Shown here: positions 46,298 to 54,532 of the stretch, one piece after another
Position numbering within the stretch: the stretch's first letter is position 1
How the letters are laid out: each line of letters opens with the position of its first letter
Source of the DNA: Bacteroidales bacterium
GTDB lineage: Bacteria; Bacteroidota; Bacteroidia; Bacteroidales; Tenuifilaceae
Length of the DNA: 64,000 nucleotides
NCBI GenBank assembly: GCA_020636845.1
Contig: JACJXD010000008.1
Coordinates: forward strand, 79,542 to 143,541
Direction of reading: 5' to 3'
Translations under genes and position numbers: made by a program
Notes under the pieces: generated by a model
Databases searched by the model: none
Seen by the model: the letters and a program-made list of their open reading frames with translations, nothing else
Told to the model about the DNA's origin: nothing

Positions 46298-47227
46298 TTA
46301 AAATTTAATCAATTTTCCACTAGAGATTAGTTCGTTCTTATGATAAACCTTGTACACATATGTTCCTGATTCATTGTTAGTGATATCAATCTGTCCATTT
46401 ATAGGAAACTTAGTTAAAACTGTCCGTCCATTAATGTCTATAATTTCAACCTTTAGATTAGAGTTATATTTTTCAGGAAAGTTGAAAAATATTTTTCCAT
46501 TGGTCGGATTTGGAAATGCTTTTATTTGACCTTTTTTCATTTCATTAATGCCACCAGATATATCATAGCCTCTAAAGACAATATCGTCAATCATCCAACC
46601 CTCTTTATTCGTGCTTATATTGTCGCTAATAAATCTAAATCTAATAATTGATTTATCATAATTTTCAAAAGTTGAGCTTTTGGTTAACATTATCCATACC
46701 CAATGAAGTTCAACATATTGCCAACCATAAGAACTTCCTGAGAACCCATAATTTCCTCCTTTGATAGTGTCATTGTAAAGTCCAATAAAATTTGTCATGG
46801 CATGATCCTTATCGTCACATATATTCTTCCAGTCAACGCCATTATTATACGAAACTTCAATTATTCCTCCATCAATTAATGAGTCCGATTCGTATTTATG
46901 GTAAAATGAAAGAATTCCTTCGCCCAAATTGAGGTCTGAATACGGTATTGTAATTGAGAAGTAGTCATTCAAGTTGTTTTTATACATACTTGTTGAATCT
47001 GTAATAATTGTCAATGCTCCCGAATGAGCAGAGTTGAAACTTCCTTTGTTCGGGTGACCAATTTCCCAAATGTTTGATACAGGATTATTGATTTCTATCC
47101 AATTACACAAGGGTCTAAAATCAAGCGTGTCAGTAAATATTAAATTACCAACAGGTTGAGATATTTGGCTAAATGATAATTTGAAGAATTGCACCAAAAA
47201 GTATCCTATTAAAAGTATCTTTTTCAT
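46298..47227 (-). CDS. Secreted protein with T9SS type A sorting domain (cassette gene)
   Basis: The 309-residue protein has a signal peptide (KKILLIGYFLVQFFKLSFS). The middle resembles a MAM/jelly-roll-like domain (GILSFYHKYESDSLIDGGII, WMIDDIVFRG). The C-terminus is a type IX secretion sorting domain (IKAFPNPTNGKIFFNF, ending GTYVYKVYHKNELISSGKLIKF). It is therefore expected to be secreted and perhaps anchored at the cell surface. Its stop codon lies only 4 bp beyond the site 2 core. Its right core (GCACAAC) is not an exact complement of its left core (GTTAGCA). Confidence 0.85.
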   Translation of the reverse strand: MKKILLIGYFLVQFFKLSFSQISQPVGNLIFTDTLDFRPLCNWIEINNPVSNIWEIGHPNKGSFNSAHSGALTIITDSTSMYKNNLNDYFSITIPYSDLNLGEGILSFYHKYESDSLIDGGIIEVSYNNGVDWKNICDDKDHAMTNFIGLYNDTIKGGNYGFSGSSYGWQYVELHWVWIMLTKSSTFENYDKSIIRFRFISDNISTNKEGWMIDDIVFRGYDISGGINEMKKGQIKAFPNPTNGKIFFNFPEKYNSNLKVEIIDINGRTVLTKFPINGQIDITNNESGTYVYKVYHKNELISSGKLIKF

Positions 47228-47254
47228 GGTTACGATTTTTCTTCATTAATAGGT

Positions 47255-47389
47255 GCACAACGGTTGGCGTTTTTGTTGTGTTTGGGAGTTTGAAACTGCT
47301 TTCTTGTCCCTCAATAGTAAAGCTACTAAAAAGTGTTAAAAACTCCAAATGCGTCATTAGCCCAAATATAGTAAAATACGCTGTCAGCG
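47255..47389 (-). repeat. attC-like site 3, degenerate right core
   Basis: 135 bp, class 2. Left core GCACAAC (47255-47261). The right core reads GTCAGCG (47383) instead of GTT, so the site may be inactive. The stem GCGTTTTTG.../...AAAATACGC is kept. Confidence 0.7.
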
Positions 47390-47408
47390 TTTGGGCTATG
47401 GTCGCTAC

Positions 47409-47573
47409 CTAGAAATTATTTCTGCGCCCAGTTCTTTTAATTCATCGATATATCGCCATGTTTGACGCTCAGAGAGTTTAACTATACTTGAGAATTTACA
47501 CATGTTCCCTGTTGCTTAAGTTTTATCAGTTGGTCTATTTGCTCAATTTTTTTAATCGCTCAATAAGTTTCAT
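47409..47573 (-). pseudogene. Decayed small HTH-domain gene
   Basis: Reading from ATG 47573 gives MKLIERLKK; after frameshifts it continues as IEQIDQLIKLKQQGT and then KLSERQTWRYIDELKELGAE to a stop at 47409. This matches a small helix-turn-helix protein common in Bacteroidota, but at least two frame changes are needed. It sits just right of the degenerate site 3, so it may be a decayed cassette gene. Confidence 0.6.
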
Positions 47574-47964
47574 GATATTTAGTAATTTAAGGTAATAATA
47601 TTTTACTTCACAGAGCCAATTGGGCTAAGTAATCTTTCTATTAGGTGTTTGTCTTCGATTATTATTCCATCTCTTAGTGAAATTTATTTTTGCTCCGTAG
47701 TTTGATATTAAGGTAACGGATATCCTCTACACATCTAAAATTTGTCCTCTCACTTCAGCACACACATTGTTTAGCGGGGATGCCATTCAGGTGATGTAAT
47801 ATCTTTGACGGTAAATCTTTTTTACCGCACTGCTCTATTGAATTCCATGTTTATAATCCACATGTTACTGTTAAAATATAATAACCATTTAACTTGTACC
47901 CTATTGAACTATTTCGCTAAAGACGGCAATGTTGATTTATGATACCTCCAACATGTTTCGCTTT
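47574..47964. other. Non-coding decayed stretch
   Basis: Neither strand has a supported gene. The stretch lies between the HTH remnant and the FtsX-type permease gene; I see no attC-like site in it. Confidence 0.5.
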
Positions 47965-50346
47965 TTACTCGCATCTTAACTTCTCCACTGGATTCATCCT
48001 CGCCACCCGGTATGTCTTTATCGATGTTACCGCCATCACAAATACCAATGCTATACCAGCCGAAGCGACAAATATCCACCAGTTGATGGGCTCCTTATAG
48101 ACAAATCGATTCAGCCACTTATTCATAAAATAGATGGTTATGGGAGTGGCTACTGTCAGCGCGATTACAACCATCCAGGCAAATCCTTTGGTAAAAAGTC
48201 GAATTATCTGCCATTCCGTTGCTCCCTGTACCTTTCTGATTCCGATCTCTTTAATACGGAGTTCAGTAATAAACACGGTAAGCCCAAATAGCCCTAGCAA
48301 TGCAATGAATATAGCGCACGACGAAAATAGGATCAGGATATTAGCCTGCTGGCTTTCCTCGGAGTACATTTCCTTGGCGGCCTCCTCGTAGTAGGCATAC
48401 TCCGGTTTAGTATCGGGCGAAAACTCTTTCCAAACCCGATTGATATCGCTAATTAAGTTCGGTAAGTCTTCCTTGTTGTATCGAATAACGATCTCACGAG
48501 CATATTTGAGAGGGCCAATTTTTATAATTGTAGGTGGTATCTCTGTATGGAAAGAACGTAGGTTGAAGTCCTTTACAACGCCTATAACCGATTGCTTTAC
48601 TCCAATCTCCTTGTTGATAGGATTCTTTAAGGCCAACTTCTTTACTGCTGTCTGGTTAAGAATTACTGCACCTGTAGAATCGGAACTGAGTTTTGGATTA
48701 AAATCGCGACCCTCTACAATCTTCATCCCCATTGTTTCAAATAAGTTAAAATCGACACTAAGGTAATCAACCGTAATGATAAGATTAGGATCATCTGGGC
48801 TTTTAATCTGCCTAATTTGTCTACTGCCTGACGGGGGTAAGGAAGTTGCCCCCGAAATCATCTTAACGCTTGGATATTTGCTGAGTTCTTGCTTTATTGA
48901 GCTATACTTACCGGGGATGTCGTACAGATATAGGTAAAGCAGGTTCTCCTTATTAAACCCTGGATTACTGTTTACAGCGTAGTTGATCTGCTTCCTAATA
49001 ATAATCATCGACGAAAACAGCCCGATGAAAATAGCAATCTGAACCACAATCAGGATATTTCGGAAGTACGATTTGTTTGCTCCCGCTGTAAGTGTATTCT
49101 TGATTGCTTCTATGGGGTTAATTCGCGAGTAGTGCCTCGAAATCAGTAATCCTGATAGAAGTGCTAGCGCTAACGTTAGCCCAAAGAATATCAGATAGTA
49201 GATAAATGAGCTGCCTAGCGAAAACTCGAGGTTTGTATCGAAGAATTCCTGAACGCTATCAACGCTAAGCCAAAGCAGAAGAATACCTATTGCTGCGGCA
49301 ATTAGAACAATTATGGTACTCTCGCATAGTAGCTGCATAATAATTTGTGCTTGGGTTGCGCCTGCGGTGCGCTTTAGCCCAATCTCACGGCTTCGGGTAA
49401 CCGAGCGTGCTACCGAAAGAATGACATAGTTTATTATTGCAATAGAGAGTATGAGTATTGCAATGATTGAGAACAGGTAAACACTCTGAAGATTGCCAGT
49501 GTCCAAAAAACTACTAACAACATCTTCGGAACGAAAGTAAAAATCCTTTATCGCTTGGATTGAATAGGTTTTTTCATCCTTTTTATCAAGATGTTTTTTC
49601 ATTACATCGTTGATTTTACCCTCGATAATGCTCTTGTTATTAGCATCGTTCAGTAGTAGATAACAGGTGTGGTACCCCATTGTGAATGTCTTACTCAAAT
49701 CGACATTCTTGAAGTATTTCTTAAGTTCGCTCAAGCCATACTGGCTGTGTACCAGTATTTTTGGCTTAATGGTTGATAGGCGTGGGTAGGTTTTAAAAAC
49801 CGCTTTAACTTTGAAAACAACTTGGCCATCGAACACATCAACCACAAGTTTTTTCCCAACGGCATCTTCGGTGTTAAAATACTTTTTGGCAACAGCATCG
49901 CTTATGACAATATCATCGAGATTATTGAAACACCCCTGCTTGCTCCCGTAAATAAACTGAAAGGTAAGGATGTCGAGAATATCAGGTTCAACGGAGTAAA
50001 CGCCTTCGCTTTCATCGATAACCTCCTGATTTTTATGAACCATAAATTTATTTACGCTAATAATTGATGCTGCTTTCCTGATTTCTGGTATCTCACTCTT
50101 TAATGTTGAGGATGTGATAAATGGCGTAAATGGTTGATTCAAATTAAACCTATGATCCAGTGTTAAAACCCGAACCGCGGTATTTTGGTTGATTTGATGC
50201 TTATCGTACGAGGTTTGATTAATGATATAGATAAGAATAAAAAAGGCCCCTGTAAGGCCAACCGACAGCCCAATAATATTTATCATGGAGTACGTTCTAT
50301 TCGCCCAAAGGCTTCTAAATACCCATTTTAAATGACTGATTAGCAT
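47965..50346 (-). CDS. FtsX/MacB-type ABC transporter permease
   Basis: The 793-residue protein has the double MacB_PCD/FtsX arrangement of Bacteroidota permeases. It opens with KWVFRSLWANRTYSMINIIG and has a large periplasmic domain, then the FtsX motif SVARSVTRSREIGLKRTAGATQAQI. A second half carries ITELRIKEIGIRKVQGATEWQI and ends MNPVEKLRCE. These permeases usually use a separate ATPase for macrolide, peptide or lipoprotein transport; no ATPase gene is next to it. It interrupts the cassette array and is not flanked by matching cores. Confidence 0.88.
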   Translation of the reverse strand: MLISHLKWVFRSLWANRTYSMINIIGLSVGLTGAFFILIYIINQTSYDKHQINQNTAVRVLTLDHRFNLNQPFTPFITSSTLKSEIPEIRKAASIISVNKFMVHKNQEVIDESEGVYSVEPDILDILTFQFIYGSKQGCFNNLDDIVISDAVAKKYFNTEDAVGKKLVVDVFDGQVVFKVKAVFKTYPRLSTIKPKILVHSQYGLSELKKYFKNVDLSKTFTMGYHTCYLLLNDANNKSIIEGKINDVMKKHLDKKDEKTYSIQAIKDFYFRSEDVVSSFLDTGNLQSVYLFSIIAILILSIAIINYVILSVARSVTRSREIGLKRTAGATQAQIIMQLLCESTIIVLIAAAIGILLLWLSVDSVQEFFDTNLEFSLGSSFIYYLIFFGLTLALALLSGLLISRHYSRINPIEAIKNTLTAGANKSYFRNILIVVQIAIFIGLFSSMIIIRKQINYAVNSNPGFNKENLLYLYLYDIPGKYSSIKQELSKYPSVKMISGATSLPPSGSRQIRQIKSPDDPNLIITVDYLSVDFNLFETMGMKIVEGRDFNPKLSSDSTGAVILNQTAVKKLALKNPINKEIGVKQSVIGVVKDFNLRSFHTEIPPTIIKIGPLKYAREIVIRYNKEDLPNLISDINRVWKEFSPDTKPEYAYYEEAAKEMYSEESQQANILILFSSCAIFIALLGLFGLTVFITELRIKEIGIRKVQGATEWQIIRLFTKGFAWMVVIALTVATPITIYFMNKWLNRFVYKEPINWWIFVASAGIALVFVMAVTSIKTYRVARMNPVEKLRCE

Positions 50347-50965
50347 AAGTAATTTAAATATTAGGTTAGTTTTTCTATTATTATGTTAAGATTTATTAAT
50401 ATGGCAAAGATCAGGTTCATAATTAATATGATTTCTCCTACTCATCTGGTCTATCTTAGGCTTTTCTATTTCCGCCTAGAAAAAGTTAACTGGTTAAACC
50501 GTTTTTTAAATCAAGAATAATTGATAAGAATGCAATCACCTTGTACTCTTAGTCTTATTAAAAAGTCAAGTTGCATATTATTGACATTTGATTTAATTTA
50601 ATGAATTCCATGTGAGTTGTTTGTAAAAATAGATTAGTAATACCGTTACATAGGAATTAACCCGAATTTGTTACCTAATGATTTTATACTGCATATAGTT
50701 ATTAAGAAAAATAGACTTAACAAGATTTAGGGTGGGTCTGAAAGAGTGCAGTACATTTGCAAGCCATCACAAGCCTCTGCTAAACAATGACTCGCAAATG
50801 TACTGCAATTCGCAGTGGGGTTGCTTTCTTTAAACTTAATGCATTCCGAAGGACGCAATGCGGATGGGTAGAAAATTAAAACTCTGCGAAACAGGGTACT
50901 TATCTTTTTCTTTATCTTTTCTCGTTTTGTTAAAGATTTCATCATAACCGTTAAAATAGCCTTAA
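50347..50965. other. Gene-poor stretch with a long inverted repeat
   Basis: No confident gene. A perfect 13-bp inverted repeat, GCAGTACATTTGC (50748-50760) with GCAAATGTACTGC (50794-50806), has a 33-bp spacer. A 72-codon minus-strand frame overlaps it (50945 to 50727), ending in a repeat-derived tail; I regard it as doubtful. Confidence 0.45.
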
Positions 50966-51098
50966 TGTTAACGGTTAGCGGTATGAAACGTTTCGCATTT
51001 TAAAACACATACTTATCAGTCCGCTATACCGTTGATTAAATGCTGTTTCGTCCAAATTTAGCACTATCTACGCAATGTTTTATGACCGCGAGTTATGT
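50966..51098 (-). repeat. attC-like site 4 (divergent)
   Basis: 133 bp with the standard layout but its own sequence: AACGGTTAGCGGTATGAAAC at the left and GACCGCGAGTTATGTA at the right, which pair imperfectly. The length equals that of the other sites. Lower confidence because the preceding core (TGTTAAC) has no partner in the window. Confidence 0.55.
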
Positions 51099-51102
51099 AT
51101 AG

Positions 51103-51509
51103 TTATTTAATGCTATAAATATTTAAATAATCGATTATTGTACTTGTAGTTAAATAAAAAGGTTCCATATCATAATTAGTTTTATTTGATGTTATTTTAA
51201 CATAATTAATTGATTGTTCATTGACAGTATATGTGAATTCATTTGATATATCCAAATTATCACAATAAGCATATATTCTTTTACTTTTAAAATCTATCAA
51301 TATACGTATTTCTTTATTTGAAAAACTAAATAGACTTTCACTATTCCAATATTCTTCTTCCGTACCAGACCTAATATTTATTTTAGAATTGCCAATAACC
51401 AATTCAAATTCACTATTTTTATGAAAAATAGTACTGCCCATGCCAAATCCAGTATATTGACTACGATGATAACTGATAAATCTAAATTCTACAACAAAGA
51501 ATCTTTTTG
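51103..51509 (-). pseudogene. Cassette gene of unknown function, 5' end cut by the IS
   Basis: The frame 51441 to 51103 continues upstream without a stop (VVEFRFISYHRSQYTGFG) to the IS end at 51510. Across the IS only about 7 bp remain before the site 5 core, with no usable ATG. The start has been lost, probably by deletion during insertion. The visible 135 residues have no recognised motif. Confidence 0.65.
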
Positions 51510-51549
51510 TGTCTAGTCCTAAAATAAGGCTACAGGTTAAACATTACTT

Positions 51550-52398
51550 TTATGCTATATTTTTAAAAACCATATTGGGTGTTTTGAATCCTAAAGATAC
51601 ATGTAATCTTTTACTGTTATAAATATTTATTGCGTTATCTGTCGCTTCGCTTGCAGAACGCTTACTACAGAAGGTTTGATCGAGATGAAACTCATCCTTC
51701 AATATCCCGTTTACCCGATCTGCAATGGCATTTTCATAGCAATGGCTCTCTTCGGTCATGCTTATTTTAATTCCTCTTTTCTTTAGCTCATTTACATACT
51801 GGTTACTACAGTACTGGATGCCTCTGTCGGAATGGTGCACCAGCCCGGCCGCTGGGCGAGCTGTCCGCAGAGCTCGTTTTAAGGCTCGCAAACAGCCCGC
51901 CAGCTCGAGCGAATCGCTGATGTCATACCCCACTATTTTGCGCGAAAACATGTCTGTAATTAGCGCTAAATAGCAAAATCCATTTATGGTTCTGATATAG
52001 GTGATATCCGATACCCATACTTGATTCGTTCTCGTTACAACCATGTCTTTGACTAGATTCTTATACTTATGAAAGCGATGATATGAATCTGTCGTTTTAC
52101 ATGGAGATCTTTTGCGTTTTACTAACATATTATGTTCCCGAAGTATGTCATTCAACTTGTCGCGACCCACTTTTAAACCCTCCATTTCAAAGGTTCCCTT
52201 TAAGGCTTTGTACAGTTTTACTGTGCCAACCCTGGCCTGTTCTATTCGTTCTTCTTTTACCAATTCAAGGACCTGGTTAGCTATCGATTCCTGCCGTTGC
52301 TTCCGCTGTGTCAACTTATAGTAGGCATCCCTGTGCATACCGTAACACTGGCAGGCTTGTTCTAAACTTGCTTGCCCTGTGTGCCTTGTCTTTTCCAC
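51550..52398 (-). CDS. IS3-family transposase OrfB (DDE-type, third residue Asp)
   Basis: The 282-residue catalytic part has an HTH_21-like start (QASLEQACQCYGMHRDAYYK) and the rve/DDE core: VWVSDITYI (first Asp), LVHHSDRGIQY (second Asp) and ENAIADRVNGILKDEF. The third acidic residue, spaced 35 residues after the second Asp, is Asp (GAT) rather than the usual Glu. The frame stays open upstream to the slippery run, so it is made as an OrfAB fusion. The Asp may lower or abolish activity. Confidence 0.9.
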   Translation of the reverse strand: MEKTRHTGQASLEQACQCYGMHRDAYYKLTQRKQRQESIANQVLELVKEERIEQARVGTVKLYKALKGTFEMEGLKVGRDKLNDILREHNMLVKRKRSPCKTTDSYHRFHKYKNLVKDMVVTRTNQVWVSDITYIRTINGFCYLALITDMFSRKIVGYDISDSLELAGCLRALKRALRTARPAAGLVHHSDRGIQYCSNQYVNELKKRGIKISMTEESHCYENAIADRVNGILKDEFHLDQTFCSKRSASEATDNAINIYNSKRLHVSLGFKTPNMVFKNIA

Positions 52399-52412
52399 CG
52401 ATTTTATCAGGC

Positions 52413-52778
52413 TTAAAGGCTTAAGTTTTTTTTTAACTCTTCCACACTTTTGTACCCCAGCTTTTCCGCTGCCACCTCAAGGTAAGAGTCCATCACTAAC
52501 TTGTCTAAGTCCTTCTTAATCAACAGCTCTTTCAGCTGCTTGATTTCCTTCTGCAGGGCTTTAATCCGTGTTGTTTCGTCTTGGGTTTCCACTAGTATTC
52601 GGGTATTCATTAAATCTGTCCGGTTGTACTTTTTAATCCATTCGTTTATGGTAGTCCGGTTTATACCATAAATTTCTCCCAGCTTTTTCTTGGAGTAGTT
52701 TCCCTTGCTAAGTTCGGCTAAAATTTTGAGTTTGAAACCCTCGCTGTACCGCCTTACGACACCATCATTTTTATACAT
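52413..52778 (-). CDS. IS3-family transposase OrfA
   Basis: The 121-residue protein has the transposase HTH (RRYSEGFKLKILAELSKGNY, KLGEIYGINRTTINEWIKKY) and a coiled coil with KEIKQLKELL. Near its end nine T residues on the plus strand (52426-52434; A9-C in gene sense) form a slippery site, and a -1 shift there leads directly into OrfB. Confidence 0.9.
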   Translation of the reverse strand: MYKNDGVVRRYSEGFKLKILAELSKGNYSKKKLGEIYGINRTTINEWIKKYNRTDLMNTRILVETQDETTRIKALQKEIKQLKELLIKKDLDKLVMDSYLEVAAEKLGYKSVEELKKNLSL

Positions 52779-52825
52779 TTTTGCTACGTGTTGTGTAGCC
52801 GTTTTTTAGGACGGGTCAAAATTGC

Positions 52826-52957
52826 ATACAACGGCCGGCGGTTGCTGACGCTGGGAGCAAAGTTCCAGTTTGTCGTCACCCGCTAAAGCCAAACTAAGGT
52901 AGTAATATTTTTCGTTTCTACATCATCAGCCCGAGTGAGAGCAACCGTTTGTTATGG
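52826..52957 (-). repeat. attC-like site 5
   Basis: 132 bp, class 1. Cores ATACAAC and GTTATGG. Internal sequence (CGTCACCCGCTAAAGCCAAA, ATCATCAGCCCGAGTGAGAG) is shared with sites 8, 10, 11, 13, 14 and 17. Confidence 0.85.
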
Positions 52958-52986
52958 GCTGGTTTTTCTGCTTCTTCAATTTGTTC

Positions 52987-53445
52987 TTATTTGACAAGCA
53001 TATATAATAGTTTCAAAGCGATAATTTTTCTTTGTTTTTCATTAAAATGAGAATTAAACGACATTAGATGATTTGTATATAAATTATCATTGTTTCCAAT
53101 TCTTCTTGATATTTCATTTAGTATTGTTTCTAGTTTTACAATATCTACTCTAATATTTTCAGATTCAATTTCTCCATATTGTTTTATGTATTTAAGACTT
53201 TTATTCTCAATCTCTTTTTTAATGATTTCTTTTTGGGATTGAATGTTTTCAGATTTAAAAATATTTATTTTTGATGCAGGTATATATTTAATTCTAAATT
53301 TTTCAAGTTCTGCATCATTTGAATTTTCTACTTCGTGAATTTTTTTTACAACGTCATAACATTTAGTGCATAATCCATGTCCTTTATGATGAAATAATGT
53401 TGTCTTACATTTCAAACAACTTTCATAATTTCGACTCCATTTCAT
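52987..53445 (-). CDS. Zinc-ribbon protein of unknown function (cassette gene)
   Basis: The 152-residue protein starts with a zinc ribbon (Cys10, Cys13, Cys26, Cys29: CLKCKTTLFHHKGHGLCTKC). The rest is Lys/Glu/Ile-rich helix. It is flanked by the core pair GTTATGGGC (52951) and GCCCATAAC (53481), so it is one cassette. Function is unknown. Confidence 0.75.
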   Translation of the reverse strand: MKWSRNYESCLKCKTTLFHHKGHGLCTKCYDVVKKIHEVENSNDAELEKFRIKYIPASKINIFKSENIQSQKEIIKKEIENKSLKYIKQYGEIESENIRVDIVKLETILNEISRRIGNNDNLYTNHLMSFNSHFNEKQRKIIALKLLYMLVK

Positions 53446-53482
53446 TTTTTAGATTGTTAAATTTTCTTTGCGGAGAACTTGC

Positions 53483-53614
53483 CCATAACGGTTGGCGGTT
53501 GCTGGCGTTGGGAGTGCAGTTTCAGAACGTCGTCACCCACAAAAGTTAATCTAAGGTAGCAATAAGTTTTGAATTTGCAATTTAACCCACAATGCCGGCA
53601 ACCGTGTGTTAGCC
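53483..53614 (-). repeat. attC-like site 6
   Basis: 132 bp. Cores CCATAAC and GTTAGCC. The outer stem GGCGGTTGCTGGCGTTGGG pairs with CCGGCAACCG; the middle is divergent. Confidence 0.8.
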
Positions 53615-54107
53615 AAAGTGGTTAAAGAAAAAGCGGCCTGGCGCGACCGCTTGCTACCTTTTACCCCTTGCCTTTTTCGGACGAGCAAGGGCTGTGCCAC
53701 GGGGCCCATAGCCGCTAAAGCGGCAGGCAATGGCTGTCAGACAGCCGGTGCCTCGATTTGATGCAGCGGAGCAACCGGCGGCTTGGGCTTCTGACGAGCA
53801 GCGCTGCCATGCTGCTAAGTACAAGTCTTGGCTATCAAAAAAACGCCTATCTGGGACAGCGTGGCGCAACCCTTGCGTGCCTTTTCTCCGCCGCAAGCGG
53901 CGTGACGAGGGCGAGTTGCCTGTCTAACTTGGAGTGTAAATCATGAATTAAGCATCGCATCGCGATGAATGCGTCGAAAAGGTTGGAAATAGCCTGTAGA
54001 ACGAAAACTGTCATCGGAAGGGGCGTTCTTCAACGCTTTGTCGAACAGCCAAAAAACTTGGCATTTTTATTAGCCCATCTTTTCAGCACAACCCCATTTT
54101 GGCTAAC
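53608..54107 (-). other. GC-rich cassette without a clear gene
   Basis: Bounded by GTTAGCCAAA (53608) and TTTGGCTAAC (54098-54107). From about 53630 to 53930 it is visibly GC-rich, unlike the AT-rich cassettes around it, with perfect small hairpins GCCGCTAAAGCGGC (53711-53724), GGCTGTCAGACAGCC (53732-53746) and CGCCGCAAGCGGCG (53889-53902). Overlapping frames exist on both strands, including an 80-residue Arg/Ala-rich one (53896 to 53654), but none has a motif. A structured RNA or a foreign fragment are both possible. Confidence 0.6.
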
Positions 54108-54234
54108 GGCCGGCAGTTGCTTACGCTGGGGAGTTAACCGTCAGCGGCGTTATCCGCCGTTAAAAAGTTAGTTAAAGGTAGTAAAATTCTGCATTTGTAT
54201 CATCAGCCCCAGTGAAAGTAACTGCGTGTTATGG
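54101..54234 (-). repeat. attC-like site 7 (stem co-varied)
   Basis: 134 bp. Cores GGCTAAC and GTTATGG. The stem is GGCAGTTGCTTACGCTGGGG with CCCCAGTGAAAGTAACTGC, so the G to A change on the left is matched by C to T on the right relative to class 1. Confidence 0.82.
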
Positions 54235-54243
54235 GCAGTTTTT

Positions 54244-54528
54244 CTATTCTTTGTTATTCTTCAAATAACTAGTTTCGTATCTTTTCAGAAAATCAGAATC
54301 GTTAAATATTGAATCCGCAATTGTTTTCGTTTCAGGATGTTTTCTCAGTTCCTTTATGTTTGAATAGTACTCATTACACAACTCTGCATTTGGTAGGGAT
54401 TTGTATAATAAATTTTGGATTTCTTTTTTTTGAATTTTCCCATCTTGACTCTGAATAAGAAGATAGATAGACATAGAAATAATAGCAAAAATCCAAACAA
54501 TACTTAGCGTTAATTTTATAATTCTCAT
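54244..54528 (-). CDS. Small membrane-anchored protein (cassette gene)
   Basis: The 94-residue protein has one N-terminal membrane helix (IIKLTLSIVWIFAIISMSIYLLI) and a charged tail. It follows the 82-residue gene by 4 bp in the same cassette (cores 54228 and 54840), so two genes share one cassette. Family not recognised. Confidence 0.65.
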   Translation of the reverse strand: MRIIKLTLSIVWIFAIISMSIYLLIQSQDGKIQKKEIQNLLYKSLPNAELCNEYYSNIKELRKHPETKTIADSIFNDSDFLKRYETSYLKNNKE

Positions 54529-54532
54529 TAGT

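Larger units (their letters stand above)
51510..52818 (-). mobile_element. IS3-family insertion sequence (about 1309 bp)
   Basis: Imperfect terminal inverted repeats TGTCTAGTCCTAAAATAAGG (51510) and TGACCCGTCCTAAAAAACGG (complement, from 52818) begin with the TG typical of IS3. Two overlapping frames encode OrfA and OrfB, joined by a -1 slippery run. No target duplication is seen (TTG left, AAA right). It truncates a cassette gene and ends 7 bp from the attC-like site 5. A solitary right end of the same element lies at 45 kb. Confidence 0.92.

Noticed and set aside
50727..50945. 72-residue minus-strand protein
   Set aside because: It overlaps the inverted repeat at 50748-50806, has no signal or domain and seems repeat-derived.
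53654..53946. Overlapping frames in the GC-rich cassette, including an 80-residue Arg/Ala-rich one
   Set aside because: Frames are open on both strands because GC-rich DNA has few stops; no motif, no signal and no start context favours one.
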